Positions 25,747 through 33,795 of a stretch of DNA of 35,890 bases are shown one piece after another; positions within the stretch are counted from its first letter, which is position 1, and every line of letters starts with the position of its first letter. The notes beneath the pieces are model-generated. The model was not told the DNA's origin and made no database searches. It saw only the letters and a list, made by a program, of their open reading frames with translations. The DNA is from Alphaproteobacteria bacterium. GTDB lineage: Bacteria > Pseudomonadota > Alphaproteobacteria > Acetobacterales > Acetobacteraceae. The translations under genes and the position numbers were made by a program. The stretch covers positions 1 to 35,890 of the forward strand of contig JAPLOI010000045.1 of the NCBI GenBank assembly GCA_026400815.1. Reading direction: 5' to 3'.

Positions 25747-27180
25747 ATGCCACGCGTCGAGCCGGCCGAGGGGATCTCCTTCGAGGCCCATGCGCCCGTG
25801 CTGGTGATCGGCGCCGGCGCGGCCGGGTTGGTGGCGGCGCTGCGGGTGCGCGCGCTGGGGGCGGAGGTGCTGGTGCTGGAGCGCGATGCGGTGCCGCGCG
25901 GCTCCACGGCGCTGTCGGCCGGATTGATCCCTGCCGGCGGCACGCGGTTCCAGCGCACGGCCGGGATCGAAGACAGCCCCGCCCTGTTCGCCGCCGACAT
26001 CATGGCCAAGGCGCATGGCGAGCCCGCCCCCGCCGCGGTGGCACGCGTGGCCGAGACGATCGGCCCGGCCCTGGAATGGCTGGCAGACACCCACGGCCTG
26101 CCATTCTCGGTGGTGGAGAACTTCACCTATCCCGGCCATTCCGCGCGGCGCATGCACGGCCTGCCGACCCGCTCCGGCGCGGAGCTGATCGACCGGTTGC
26201 GCCAGGCTGCCGAGGCCGCCGGGGTTGCGATCATCACCGAGGCGACCGCAACCACCCTGTTCGCCGCGGCAGATGGCCGCATCGCCGGCGTCGGCATCAC
26301 CCGGCCGGATGGTTCGACAGACCGCATCGGCTGCGACGCGCTCGTGCTGGCCTGCAACGGCTATGGCGGCAACAAGGCGCTGGTGGCGCAACACATCCCC
26401 GGCCTGGCCGATGCGCTGTATTTCGGCCATGCCGGCAACCAGGGCGAGGCCCTGCTCTGGGGCGAGGCGCTGGGTGCGGCCGCGCGCGATCTGCCGGGGC
26501 ACCAGGGGCATGGCTCCGTGGCGCACCCGCACGGCATCCTCATCACCTGGGCCACGATCACCGAAGGCGGCATCCAGGTGGATACCCAGGGCCGCCGCTT
26601 CCACAACGAAGCCCGCGGCTATTCCGAAGCCGCGGCAGAGGTGATCGCGGCGCCGGGCGGCATCGCCTGGACCATCTTCGATGCCCGGATTGCCGGGATC
26701 GCCCGCCAGTTCGAGGATTTCCGCGCCGCCGAGGCCGCCGGTGCGATCCTGGCCGCCGACACGGTCGAAGACCTCGCCACCCGCACGCGGCTGCCGGTGG
26801 AAGCCCTCGCCGCGTCGCTGGCCGAGGCCGATGCGCTGCGGGCCCATGCCGGGCGCGACCGTTTCGGCCGGGATTTCGCGGGGCTGCCGCCCTTGGCCCC
26901 GCCCTATGCCGCGGTGAAGGTCACCGGCGCGCTATTCCATACCCAGGGCGGCCTGGTTGTGGACGGGCAGGCGCGGGTGCTGCGGTGCGGCGGCACCGCC
27001 TTTCCCAACCTGCTGGCGGCGGGCGGGGCAGCCTGCGGCCTGTCGGGCGCGCGGGCGGAGGGCTACCTGTCCGGCAACGGGCTCCTTAACGCGGTGGCCT
27101 ACGGGTTCCTGGCAGGCGCAGTCGCGGCGGAACTGGCGGCAGAGCGGGCTTCGGCAGGGGAATCACCACGGCCAGCGTGA
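25747..27180 (+). CDS. FAD-dependent oxidoreductase, fumarate reductase/tricarballylate dehydrogenase type
   Basis: A 477-residue flavoprotein. The FAD-binding Rossmann motif is VLVIGAGAAGLVAALRVRAL with Glu45 (LERD) to bind ribose; the second FAD segment is FPNLLAAGGAACGLSG, then GYLSGNGLLNAVAYG. The middle has GHGSVAHPHGILITWATITE and QGRRFHNEARGYSEAA, as in fumarate reductase-type flavoproteins (KstD, TcuA, FrdA-like). Such enzymes add or remove hydrogens next to a carboxylate or carbonyl. No signal peptide or haem site is present, so it is cytosolic. It is divergent from the GntR gene across a shared control region and probably supplies or consumes the unsaturated diacid handled by the LeuCD-type hydratase. 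The start follows GGGCCC; the ribosome site is weak. Confidence 0.9.
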   Translation: MPRVEPAEGISFEAHAPVLVIGAGAAGLVAALRVRALGAEVLVLERDAVPRGSTALSAGLIPAGGTRFQRTAGIEDSPALFAADIMAKAHGEPAPAAVARVAETIGPALEWLADTHGLPFSVVENFTYPGHSARRMHGLPTRSGAELIDRLRQAAEAAGVAIITEATATTLFAAADGRIAGVGITRPDGSTDRIGCDALVLACNGYGGNKALVAQHIPGLADALYFGHAGNQGEALLWGEALGAAARDLPGHQGHGSVAHPHGILITWATITEGGIQVDTQGRRFHNEARGYSEAAAEVIAAPGGIAWTIFDARIAGIARQFEDFRAAEAAGAILAADTVEDLATRTRLPVEALAASLAEADALRAHAGRDRFGRDFAGLPPLAPPYAAVKVTGALFHTQGGLVVDGQARVLRCGGTAFPNLLAAGGAACGLSGARAEGYLSGNGLLNAVAYGFLAGAVAAELAAERASAGESPRPA

Positions 27181-27325
27181 CTGCCCCTGGCAATTGCTGC
27201 CTTGATCCCTCGGGCTGAGGCGCCTTCAGGCAGCGCTGTTCACGCTCCGCTAACCCTTTGTTGCCTCCATCGCATGATGGGGCTGCGCATCCGGCAACGC
27301 CCATTCACGGTGGTGGAGACGAACA

Positions 27326-29194
27326 CTGGCGCTCTTTCCGGCACCGCATCCGGGGATCACCATCATCCTGGGCATGGAGGGCAGCGGTACTGCGCTGTGC
27401 TCGCAGTTGCTCGCCCGCCTGGGCGTGGACATGACGGATGCCGCCCCAGGCAGCGTGGCGCGTGCGCCGATCGTGGCGCTGCACGATCGCGCCCTGCGGC
27501 AGCTCGGGCGGGATCCGCTGAACCCCGCCCCCCTGCCGTTGCCACCGGGCTGGTGGACCGGGCCGGCGCTCCGCGCGATCCGCGATGAGATCACCCACTG
27601 GGTCTGGCAGCGCCTGGCCGCGCCGCACCCCTTTGGGATCAACGATCCGAGAGCCGGCCAGTTGCTGCCGCTCTGGCGCGAAGCCCTGGCCCCGCTCGGC
27701 CTACGGGCCCGCTTCATCCTGTGTCTGCGCGACCCCGCGGCGGTGGTGCCCTTGCTGGAGCAGCACACCGCGCCAGGCGAGGCCGCCCAACGCTGGATTG
27801 CCACCCACAGCGACCTGGTGGAAGGGCTTGGAGCAGGCGAGGTGGTGCTGTTGCCGTACGAGGCGTGGCTGACCGATCCCACCGCGAACCTGGCGCGGCT
27901 CTCCGGGGCGAGCGATCCCGCCGACCCCAGGGTTCGGGACCTGCTGGGGGGCGCCTTGGCCGCCTCGCCGCCCGCCAATGCGTCCGCCAGCCCCCTGCCG
28001 CCGCTGGTCCGCGAGTTCCATGCGATGCGGATGCGCTGCCTGCCCCATGGTGGGTTCGACGCCATCACCCGCCACACCGCCCGCACGATCGCCGCCGCCG
28101 CGGCGCTGTTCCAGCCCCCCCTCGCGGAACCGGCCGCCGAGCTCGAAACCGTGCAGGCCGAGGCACAACAGGCCAAGGCCGAGTTGCTCGCCGTTCGGGA
28201 GGCCGAGCGCCGCGGACGATGGGATGCTGCCGCCGCCCTGGCCCGCGCGCTGGCGGAAAGGGACCACGCGCGCTCGGCGCTGGCCGCTCCATTGCCGGGC
28301 GCCCGGCCCACGCGCGGCCGCATCGCGTTCTCCTGTGTGCTGGATGACGCGCCAGCCCTTTCGGTGCAATGCGCGCTGTGGCTGAACTGCCTGCTGCGGC
28401 TGCACGGCATTCCACCCTCGGATGTGTTCATCCACGCGCCGGTGGGCTGCGCGGCGGATCTGCTGCCCAGGGCGGCGGCGCTGGGCGTCACCATCGTGCC
28501 GATCGTGCCGCCCGACCCACGCAACCCCCATTGCAACAAGATCGCCCAGCTTCAAACCTTCATGGGCGGCGGCTTCGACCACGTGGTGCTGATGGATTGC
28601 GACACCGCCTGGGTCGGCCCGATGGAATTGCCGCCCGCCGCCGCCGATCGCAGCGCCCTGGCCATGGCCAAGGTGGTTGACCATCCCAACCCGCCCGAGC
28701 CCGCCCTCGCCGCGCTGTTCGAAGCGGCCGGGCTGGGGGAGCCGGACTGGGTCACGGTGAGCTGCCCGCCCGGCGGCGAGCGCCGGACCGATCGCAACAA
28801 CTGCAATGGCGGGCTGTACATCCTGGATTGCACCATCCTTCCGGACCTGGCGCCGCGCTGGCGCAAATGGGCCCTGTGGTGCCTGGACCAGGGGGAGATC
28901 CTGGGCCGGCATGTGCGCAATGCCGATCAGCTGGGCTTTGCCCTGGCGCTGCGGGAGATGGGCCAGTCGGCCGCGTCGCTGCCGATCGAATGGAACTATC
29001 CCACGCACCTGCAAGCGGCCGAACTGTTGGATGTGGCGCCGCGCATCCTGCACTACCACAAGGCTATTGGCCCGGATCACCGGCTGCTGGAAACCGGCAT
29101 CGCCATGCCCGACGCGGCGATCCGCACGCTCAACGGCCAAATGGCGGCATTCAGCCGCCTCGCACCGCCGGACGGGCTCCGCGCAGCCGGATAG
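27326..29194 (+). CDS. Sulfotransferase-like/glycosyltransferase fusion protein
   Basis: The 622-residue product has an N-terminal region that begins like a sulfotransferase: GITIILGMEGSGTALCSQLL (residues 10-29), where EGSGT resembles the PAPS 5'-phosphosulfate loop. After a helical Ala/Glu-rich linker (about residues 270-320) comes a nucleotide-sugar-type glycosyltransferase region: IAFSCVLDDAPALSVQCALW, then a DxD motif DCDTAW (residues 424-426), NNCNGGLYILD and a late RILHYHKAIGPDH. The first ATG (27374) would cut off the P-loop strand. The only in-frame candidate before it is CTG at 27326, which has GGAG 7 bases upstream. It is probably involved in surface glycan modification (inference). 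It is convergent with the next gene, 12 bases apart. Confidence 0.82.
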   Translation: MALFPAPHPGITIILGMEGSGTALCSQLLARLGVDMTDAAPGSVARAPIVALHDRALRQLGRDPLNPAPLPLPPGWWTGPALRAIRDEITHWVWQRLAAPHPFGINDPRAGQLLPLWREALAPLGLRARFILCLRDPAAVVPLLEQHTAPGEAAQRWIATHSDLVEGLGAGEVVLLPYEAWLTDPTANLARLSGASDPADPRVRDLLGGALAASPPANASASPLPPLVREFHAMRMRCLPHGGFDAITRHTARTIAAAAALFQPPLAEPAAELETVQAEAQQAKAELLAVREAERRGRWDAAAALARALAERDHARSALAAPLPGARPTRGRIAFSCVLDDAPALSVQCALWLNCLLRLHGIPPSDVFIHAPVGCAADLLPRAAALGVTIVPIVPPDPRNPHCNKIAQLQTFMGGGFDHVVLMDCDTAWVGPMELPPAAADRSALAMAKVVDHPNPPEPALAALFEAAGLGEPDWVTVSCPPGGERRTDRNNCNGGLYILDCTILPDLAPRWRKWALWCLDQGEILGRHVRNADQLGFALALREMGQSAASLPIEWNYPTHLQAAELLDVAPRILHYHKAIGPDHRLLETGIAMPDAAIRTLNGQMAAFSRLAPPDGLRAAG

Positions 29195-29206
29195 CGCCGC
29201 CCGCCG

Positions 29207-30916
29207 TCAGCCGCCGAGGCGGCGGCTGCGCATCGTCAGGGCGGTTTCGTAGAGGCGCATGTCGGCTGCGTGAAACGCCTCGACGTCTCGCCGGAGCCCG
29301 CTATCCAGCGCCGCGGGGCGTTCGCGCTGCGGCGCGACGTTCAGCGTTTTCGGCGCAACGCTGGCGCCGAGACGGTCCTCCACGAAGAAGGCGTGGTCTT
29401 CCTCATAGTGCTCGACAATGCCGATGAAGGAGAAATACTCCAGCGGGAACGCCCACAGGAACTGGGCATAGACGTCGCGCAGCTCCTCGCTCAGGCAGAA
29501 CCGCTCCAGCGACCAATCCTGCGTGACAACGGTGCGATGCAACGGGCCGGCGGTGGCGGGATCGTATTGGCGTTTCCAGAATTCGTAGTGGGAGACCAGC
29601 CTGTCGACGGGATGGCGCAGCCAGGTGACGAATTCCAGGTTCAGCCGGTCCCGCAGCAGGAGGTATTTCATCGGCAGGAAATGCCCGTGGATGCAGGCGA
29701 CACCATCGAAGTTGCCGAGGAAGTTCGACACGGCGCCTTCGAGGCTGGCCAGGTTGCGCTCCGCGCCGCCCTTGTGCAGCGGCATGTCGTCGTAGTCGCT
29801 CTGCAGGGCGGCACCGAAATGGCCTTCGAGCGTGGCACGGAAGCTGGTGCCGGCGGTTTTCGGCAGATGGAGGGAGACCATCAGGGGTGCCGGTGCCTGC
29901 CGTTGCGCAGGCCGGTGGCGGGCGGGCTCGGGGGTGACGGCCGCCTCGAAGAACGCCAGTGGCTGGTTGAGGCAACTGCCCACCAGCAGGCGGCCGGAGG
30001 GGTGGATGTCCAGCCCCTTCAGCCCACCGACGAGGCCGCGGAGTTCCTCCGGCACGGACAGCTTGGTTTTCCAGAACGGCTCGTCGCCGATGCCCGGCAG
30101 GCAGAAGGCGCTGCTGTCCATGGCGGCATCCCAGCGCACGTCCGGCCGTGTGAACACATGGACCAGCTGCTCGCCGGCGTCGCTGACATAGAGCTTGCGC
30201 CCGGTGGGGTCGAAGCACAGGCCGTGCGGGGAGTGCAGGCGCGGATCTGTCAGCACCGATGCCTCCGCGCCGGTCTCGGCGTGGCACACCACGACCCGGT
30301 TGTTGCCGGCATCCGCCAGCGCGATCCAGTTGCCGTCGGCGCTGATGGCAAGACCGTCCAGGATGTGCAGGCCGCCCTGCGCCAGCAGCGATGCTTCGCC
30401 GGTGGTGATCACGCCGTCGCGCAGCGTGAAGGGATGGCGGGTGAGCGTGTTGGTGTGGTTGGCGCAGATGAACAGGTGGTCGCCGTGCCGGCGGACCGAG
30501 CCCGGGCCGCAGCGGACTGTCCGCCCGGTCTCGATGACCCGGGTGGCGCCCCTCGGCCCGAACCAGCGGCATCCCAGCTCGTGCATGGGCTCGATGGTCA
30601 TCAGCGCCTGCCAGGTGTCGGCGGCGGGCAGGCGGAAGAACGTGACCCATGCCTCACGGTTGGCGACCACGATGACGTCTTCCGCCAGGAACTCGACCCC
30701 ATGCGGGAAGGCGAGGCCCGGTGAGCGCAGCTCCGTCTGCCGGATCACGCGGACGGGCGTTTCGTGGGGCGCGATCTCGACGAGGTGGATGGCGTTCTGC
30801 ACCGCCACCGCCAGCAGCCTTCCGGATGGCGAGAAGCGCACGTCCTCGCTGCGAAGATAGGCGTTGGGCGGAACCCTGAAGCCGGTGTGGGGGCGGGAGG
30901 TGAGCATGCGCACCAT
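29207..30916 (-). CDS. Beta-propeller/sulfotransferase fusion protein
   Basis: A 569-residue protein with two parts. Residues about 10-330 look like NHL/SMP30-type beta-propeller blades, with repeats such as VRFSPSGRLLAVAVQNAIHL, DGLAISADGNWIALADAGNN, HGLCFDPTGRKLYVSDAGEQ and KGLDIHPSGRLLVGSCLNQP. From about residue 345 a sulfotransferase follows: SLHLPKTAGTSFRATLEGHF (PAPS 5'-loop), then WLRHPVDRLVSHYEFWKR (3'-phosphate loop, about residues 430-447). No signal peptide is seen. Both parts are in one uninterrupted frame. The start is uncertain (GTG 30928, ATG 30916, ATG 30907; none with a good ribosome site). The acceptor is unknown; the propeller might recognise a carbohydrate or protein partner. 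Confidence 0.85.
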   Translation of the reverse strand: MVRMLTSRPHTGFRVPPNAYLRSEDVRFSPSGRLLAVAVQNAIHLVEIAPHETPVRVIRQTELRSPGLAFPHGVEFLAEDVIVVANREAWVTFFRLPAADTWQALMTIEPMHELGCRWFGPRGATRVIETGRTVRCGPGSVRRHGDHLFICANHTNTLTRHPFTLRDGVITTGEASLLAQGGLHILDGLAISADGNWIALADAGNNRVVVCHAETGAEASVLTDPRLHSPHGLCFDPTGRKLYVSDAGEQLVHVFTRPDVRWDAAMDSSAFCLPGIGDEPFWKTKLSVPEELRGLVGGLKGLDIHPSGRLLVGSCLNQPLAFFEAAVTPEPARHRPAQRQAPAPLMVSLHLPKTAGTSFRATLEGHFGAALQSDYDDMPLHKGGAERNLASLEGAVSNFLGNFDGVACIHGHFLPMKYLLLRDRLNLEFVTWLRHPVDRLVSHYEFWKRQYDPATAGPLHRTVVTQDWSLERFCLSEELRDVYAQFLWAFPLEYFSFIGIVEHYEEDHAFFVEDRLGASVAPKTLNVAPQRERPAALDSGLRRDVEAFHAADMRLYETALTMRSRRLGG

Positions 30917-31009
30917 GTGCGCAACCACGCGTTAAGCGCCGGTTGCTGTGATGCGAGCGGGGCATCCAGGCAGGGAAATACCATTCGCGTGATCCCGGAC
31001 TACCCTATG

Positions 31010-31038
31010 TTGAGAGCAGTAGTATTTCGTGTTATTAT
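31010..31038 (+). promoter_or_regulatory. Strong sigma-70-like promoter in an AT-rich patch
   Basis: TTGAGA (31010-31015) and TATTAT (31033-31038) are separated by 17 bases, close to consensus, and lie in an AT-rich patch (about 31005-31075) unlike the rest of the window. The sulfotransferase ATG is 45 bases downstream of the -10. Confidence 0.6.
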
Positions 31039-31082
31039 TTGACGAAAGAACAAATTATTAACATCACCTTAAAGGTATCCTG

Positions 31083-31790
31083 ATGCCGCTTGCATTTGTG
31101 AATGGGGCACTACTGTATTTCGCTCATGTTCCCCGTGCCGCGGGAACCTCGATCGAACAGTATCTCGTTCAGCGCTTCGGCCCGCTGGCGTTCCTGGACC
31201 CTGCGTTCCTGGCCGTGCCCGAGGCGGAGCGCTGGTCCAGAACCTCGCCGCAGCACCTGACCGCGGCGGCGATGGCGCGGCTGGTTCCGGAAAGCTGGAT
31301 CCGGCATCGCTTCGCGGTGGTGCGGCACCCCGAGGATCGCATCGTGTCGGTGTTCCGCTTCCAGCGCGATATCGAGGGGAACATCCCGCAGGGGGTTTCG
31401 CTGGAGAACTGGCTCTGGTCGTTGCGGGCGCCGGTGATCCCGCATCAACTGGACAACCATGCCTGCGCCGCGACCCTGCTGGTGCCGGAGGGCGCCACGA
31501 TCTTCCGCCTGGAAGACGGCATCGATCGCCTGGTCACCTGGCTCGACGGGATCGAAGGCATCGCACGCGGGCCGCGGCAGATCGTGATGGAGAACGGGTA
31601 CCAGCAACGCCTGCAGGGCACCCGCATCCCGCCCGGCCCCGCGCCGGTGGTGACCCGCACCGCGCGCACATTAATCCTGGAGCTGTTCTGGAAGGATTTC
31701 GAACGCTTCGGCTATGAGCCGCGCTCCGGCAATGCGGACAATGCGCCGGCCGCCCAATGGCCCGCCGTGCGCGCGACCGAAATCGCCTGA
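31083..31790 (+). CDS. Sulfotransferase family protein
   Basis: A 235-residue single-domain sulfotransferase. The PAPS 5'-phosphosulfate loop is YFAHVPRAAGTSIEQYL (residues about 12-28) and the 3'-phosphate motif FAVVRHPEDRIVSVFRFQR (about 78-96). These resemble the family that sulfates carbohydrates. It has no signal peptide or membrane helix, so it is cytosolic. It has its own AT-rich promoter and an AAAGGT ribosome site before the ATG. It is the third sulfotransferase-like gene within 4.5 kb. A CCCCG-CA-CGGGG hairpin (31792-31803) follows the stop and could help end transcription. Confidence 0.88.
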   Translation: MPLAFVNGALLYFAHVPRAAGTSIEQYLVQRFGPLAFLDPAFLAVPEAERWSRTSPQHLTAAAMARLVPESWIRHRFAVVRHPEDRIVSVFRFQRDIEGNIPQGVSLENWLWSLRAPVIPHQLDNHACAATLLVPEGATIFRLEDGIDRLVTWLDGIEGIARGPRQIVMENGYQQRLQGTRIPPGPAPVVTRTARTLILELFWKDFERFGYEPRSGNADNAPAAQWPAVRATEIA

Positions 31791-31807
31791 ACCCCGCACG
31801 GGGCTGC

Positions 31808-31935
31808 GCCAGGCCCGACGGACGTTCCAGTACCCCACTCCGCCAGATCGGCAGCCGGCATAAGCAGCCAGTCAATCTCGATGGGCTGACGTGCGGCCAC
31901 CGCGGTGATGCGAGCGGGCAGGATGTTCCGCGCGA
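31808..31935 (-). pseudogene. Remnant of a second family 5 substrate-binding protein gene
   Basis: One frame reads RNILPARITAVAARQPIEID then WLLMPAADL, matching the intact binding protein encoded at 11338-12912 (WNILPDPTTAVAALQRGEID, WLLTPNADL). Immediately after, in another frame, VGYWNVRRAW matches that protein's last residues (VAFWNVRRA). So two pieces about 300 residues apart in the intact gene are fused here, with everything between and before them lost. The DNA of both blocks is also visibly similar. It lies between the sulfotransferase gene and the MFS gene. Confidence 0.75.
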
Positions 31936-32030
31936 ACCCTTTGCAACACAGCGTGGACCGCGCCGTTCCCGGCAGCGGGCTTCCGGGACCCGCCGGCTTC
32001 ATGCGAGGGTGGCGGCAGGAGAAACGCAAC

Positions 32031-33218
32031 GTGACACGACGAGACGCCGCGGCGCTGCCGTTGGGCCTGCTGGCGGTGGGTGGCGCCGGGATGTTCATGT
32101 CCAGCTCCATCGGCACCGGCCGGGCCCCCTTCCTGCTGCAGATGGCGGGCGACCTGAACGTGGACATCGTCGTGCTCTCGCACATGCTCGCCGGCTCCTC
32201 GGTGGCGGTGGGGGTGTCCTCGTTCTTCACCGGGCCGCTGGCCGGGCGGCTGGGGCGGCGCGGCCTGCTGGTGGGGGCGCTGGCCGTGATGGCGGCAATG
32301 ATGGCGGGCTCGGCGGCGGCCTGGGCCTATTGGCAGGTGCTGCTGGCCGCCGTGCTGGGTGGGCTCGCCAGCGGCATCTACATGGGCAGCATCTACGGCG
32401 AGGTCGGCGACAGGGTGGCCGACAGCCAGCGTGGCCGTGCGATGGGCTGGCTGATTGGCGGGCAATCGCTGGCGCTGCTGGTGGGCGTGCCGGTAGCGAG
32501 CTGGATCGGCGCCTATATCGGCTGGCGCGGGGTGAGCCTTGGGATCGGCGCCTGCACGGCGTTGGTGGGTGCTGCAACCGCGATTCTGGTGCAGGGCGGC
32601 GGCAAGGCGGCAGCCACCGGCGCCGCGCGGGGCGGCATGCGCGCAGCACTGGGCCCGCACACCCTCGCCCTGCTCGGCGCGAGCATCACGGAGCGCATCT
32701 GCTTCGGCACGCTGGCCACCTATTTCGCCACCTACCTGCAGATCGCGCATCACCTGACCCTGGTGCAGCTGCCCGTGCCGTTGATGCTGGTGGCCGGGTG
32801 CAACTTCCTGGGCAATCTGCTGGGCGGGCGCGTGACCGACCGGGTGGCCAACCGGCCGTTGCTCTACGCCCTGGCAGCATTGGCCACCGGGGCCGCAGCG
32901 GTAGCACTGTTCGTGCCGGCCTGGAGCCTTACCGGCGCTGTCGCCGTAGCCTGTGCCTTCATGCTGGTGAACGGGGCCAGCCGGCCGCCGCTGTTCGCCC
33001 TGCTGGGGGGCGTGCCGCCGCAGGTGCGTGCGACCGTGCTCGGCATCAACATCTCCTGCGCCTCCGTGGGCTGGATGGCCTCCGCGCTGCTGGGTGGCCT
33101 TCTGGTGGCCGCGGAGGCCTGGGCCGCCATGGGGTGGGTGGCGGCCGGGCTCAGCCTGACAGGGGCTGCGCTTGTCTGGTTGGGCCGAATCCGCCCAGGG
33201 GGGATAATCCCGGGCTGA
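32031..33218 (+). CDS. MFS transporter
   Basis: A 395-residue major facilitator with about twelve membrane helices. The first cytoplasmic loop between helices 2 and 3 has GPLAGRLGRRGLLVGAL, the usual MFS signature, and the mirrored loop between helices 8 and 9 has GGRVTDRVANRPLLYAL. The GTG start at 32031 is preceded by AGGAG 9 bases upstream; longer in-frame starts (31905) would extend into the binding-protein remnant and are less likely. The substrate is unknown; family resemblance is to the sugar/drug efflux branch. Its stop is 1 base from the stop of the opposite-strand GNAT gene. Confidence 0.9.
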   Translation: MTRRDAAALPLGLLAVGGAGMFMSSSIGTGRAPFLLQMAGDLNVDIVVLSHMLAGSSVAVGVSSFFTGPLAGRLGRRGLLVGALAVMAAMMAGSAAAWAYWQVLLAAVLGGLASGIYMGSIYGEVGDRVADSQRGRAMGWLIGGQSLALLVGVPVASWIGAYIGWRGVSLGIGACTALVGAATAILVQGGGKAAATGAARGGMRAALGPHTLALLGASITERICFGTLATYFATYLQIAHHLTLVQLPVPLMLVAGCNFLGNLLGGRVTDRVANRPLLYALAALATGAAAVALFVPAWSLTGAVAVACAFMLVNGASRPPLFALLGGVPPQVRATVLGINISCASVGWMASALLGGLLVAAEAWAAMGWVAAGLSLTGAALVWLGRIRPGGIIPG

Positions 33219-33219
33219 G

Positions 33220-33669
33220 CTACGTGCGTTTGCGCAGCGGGCGGATGAAGCGTTCGCCCGCGGGCTCGAACCCGGTGGCGGCACAGAAGGCGTGCAGCGA
33301 CGCATCACCCGGCGCCGCCATGATTTCCATGTCGCCGCACCCGGCCGTGCGGGCGGCCTGGGCGGCGGCCTTGAGCAGCATGCGGCCGATGCCGCGGCGC
33401 CGGTCCTCGGCGGCCACCAGCAACAGGCTGACCTGGGCCACGGGCCGCGGCGCGACCAGCGTTCGATACCAGTGGAGGATGACCAGCCCGCTGGGTGGCC
33501 CCCATTGCAGGGCCGCCAAAGCAACACCGCTGCCGCCTTGAAGGGCTGCCAGGCGTTCCGCGATGGCCGCGGCATCGATGGTGTGGCCGGCCTCGGCCAG
33601 CAGCGTTGCCAGGCCCGGCGCCTCGAACGCCGTCGCCGCACGGATTTCCAGCGCATAGCGCGACGCCAT
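33220..33669 (-). CDS. GNAT-family N-acetyltransferase
   Basis: A 149-residue protein with the GNAT core. Beta-4 (PVAQVSLLLVAAEDRRRGIG) leads into the acetyl-CoA pyrophosphate loop RRRGIGRMLL (motif A), followed by CGDMEIMAAPGDASLHAFCA and ATGFEPAGERFIRPL (motif B). It transfers acetyl from acetyl-CoA to an unknown amine. The ATG at 33669 has GGGGGA upstream; a GTG one codon earlier is also in frame. It is convergent with the MFS gene and divergent from the dimethylformamidase-like gene. Confidence 0.9.
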   Translation of the reverse strand: MASRYALEIRAATAFEAPGLATLLAEAGHTIDAAAIAERLAALQGGSGVALAALQWGPPSGLVILHWYRTLVAPRPVAQVSLLLVAAEDRRRGIGRMLLKAAAQAARTAGCGDMEIMAAPGDASLHAFCAATGFEPAGERFIRPLRKRT

Positions 33670-33795
33670 CACCGCATTCCCCCAAGCTGCCGGCCCAACT
33701 GGCGGTGATGGCCCCGCCGGGTCAAGGCATCCGCTTCACACCGGGCGGGATTGGCGCGATCCTGGCCGGAGCCGACCCCGACAAGGATTTCCTGC

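Noticed and set aside
31905-32030. Longer MFS start upstream of GTG 32031
   Set aside because: The extension overlaps the binding-protein remnant and precedes the only good ribosome site.
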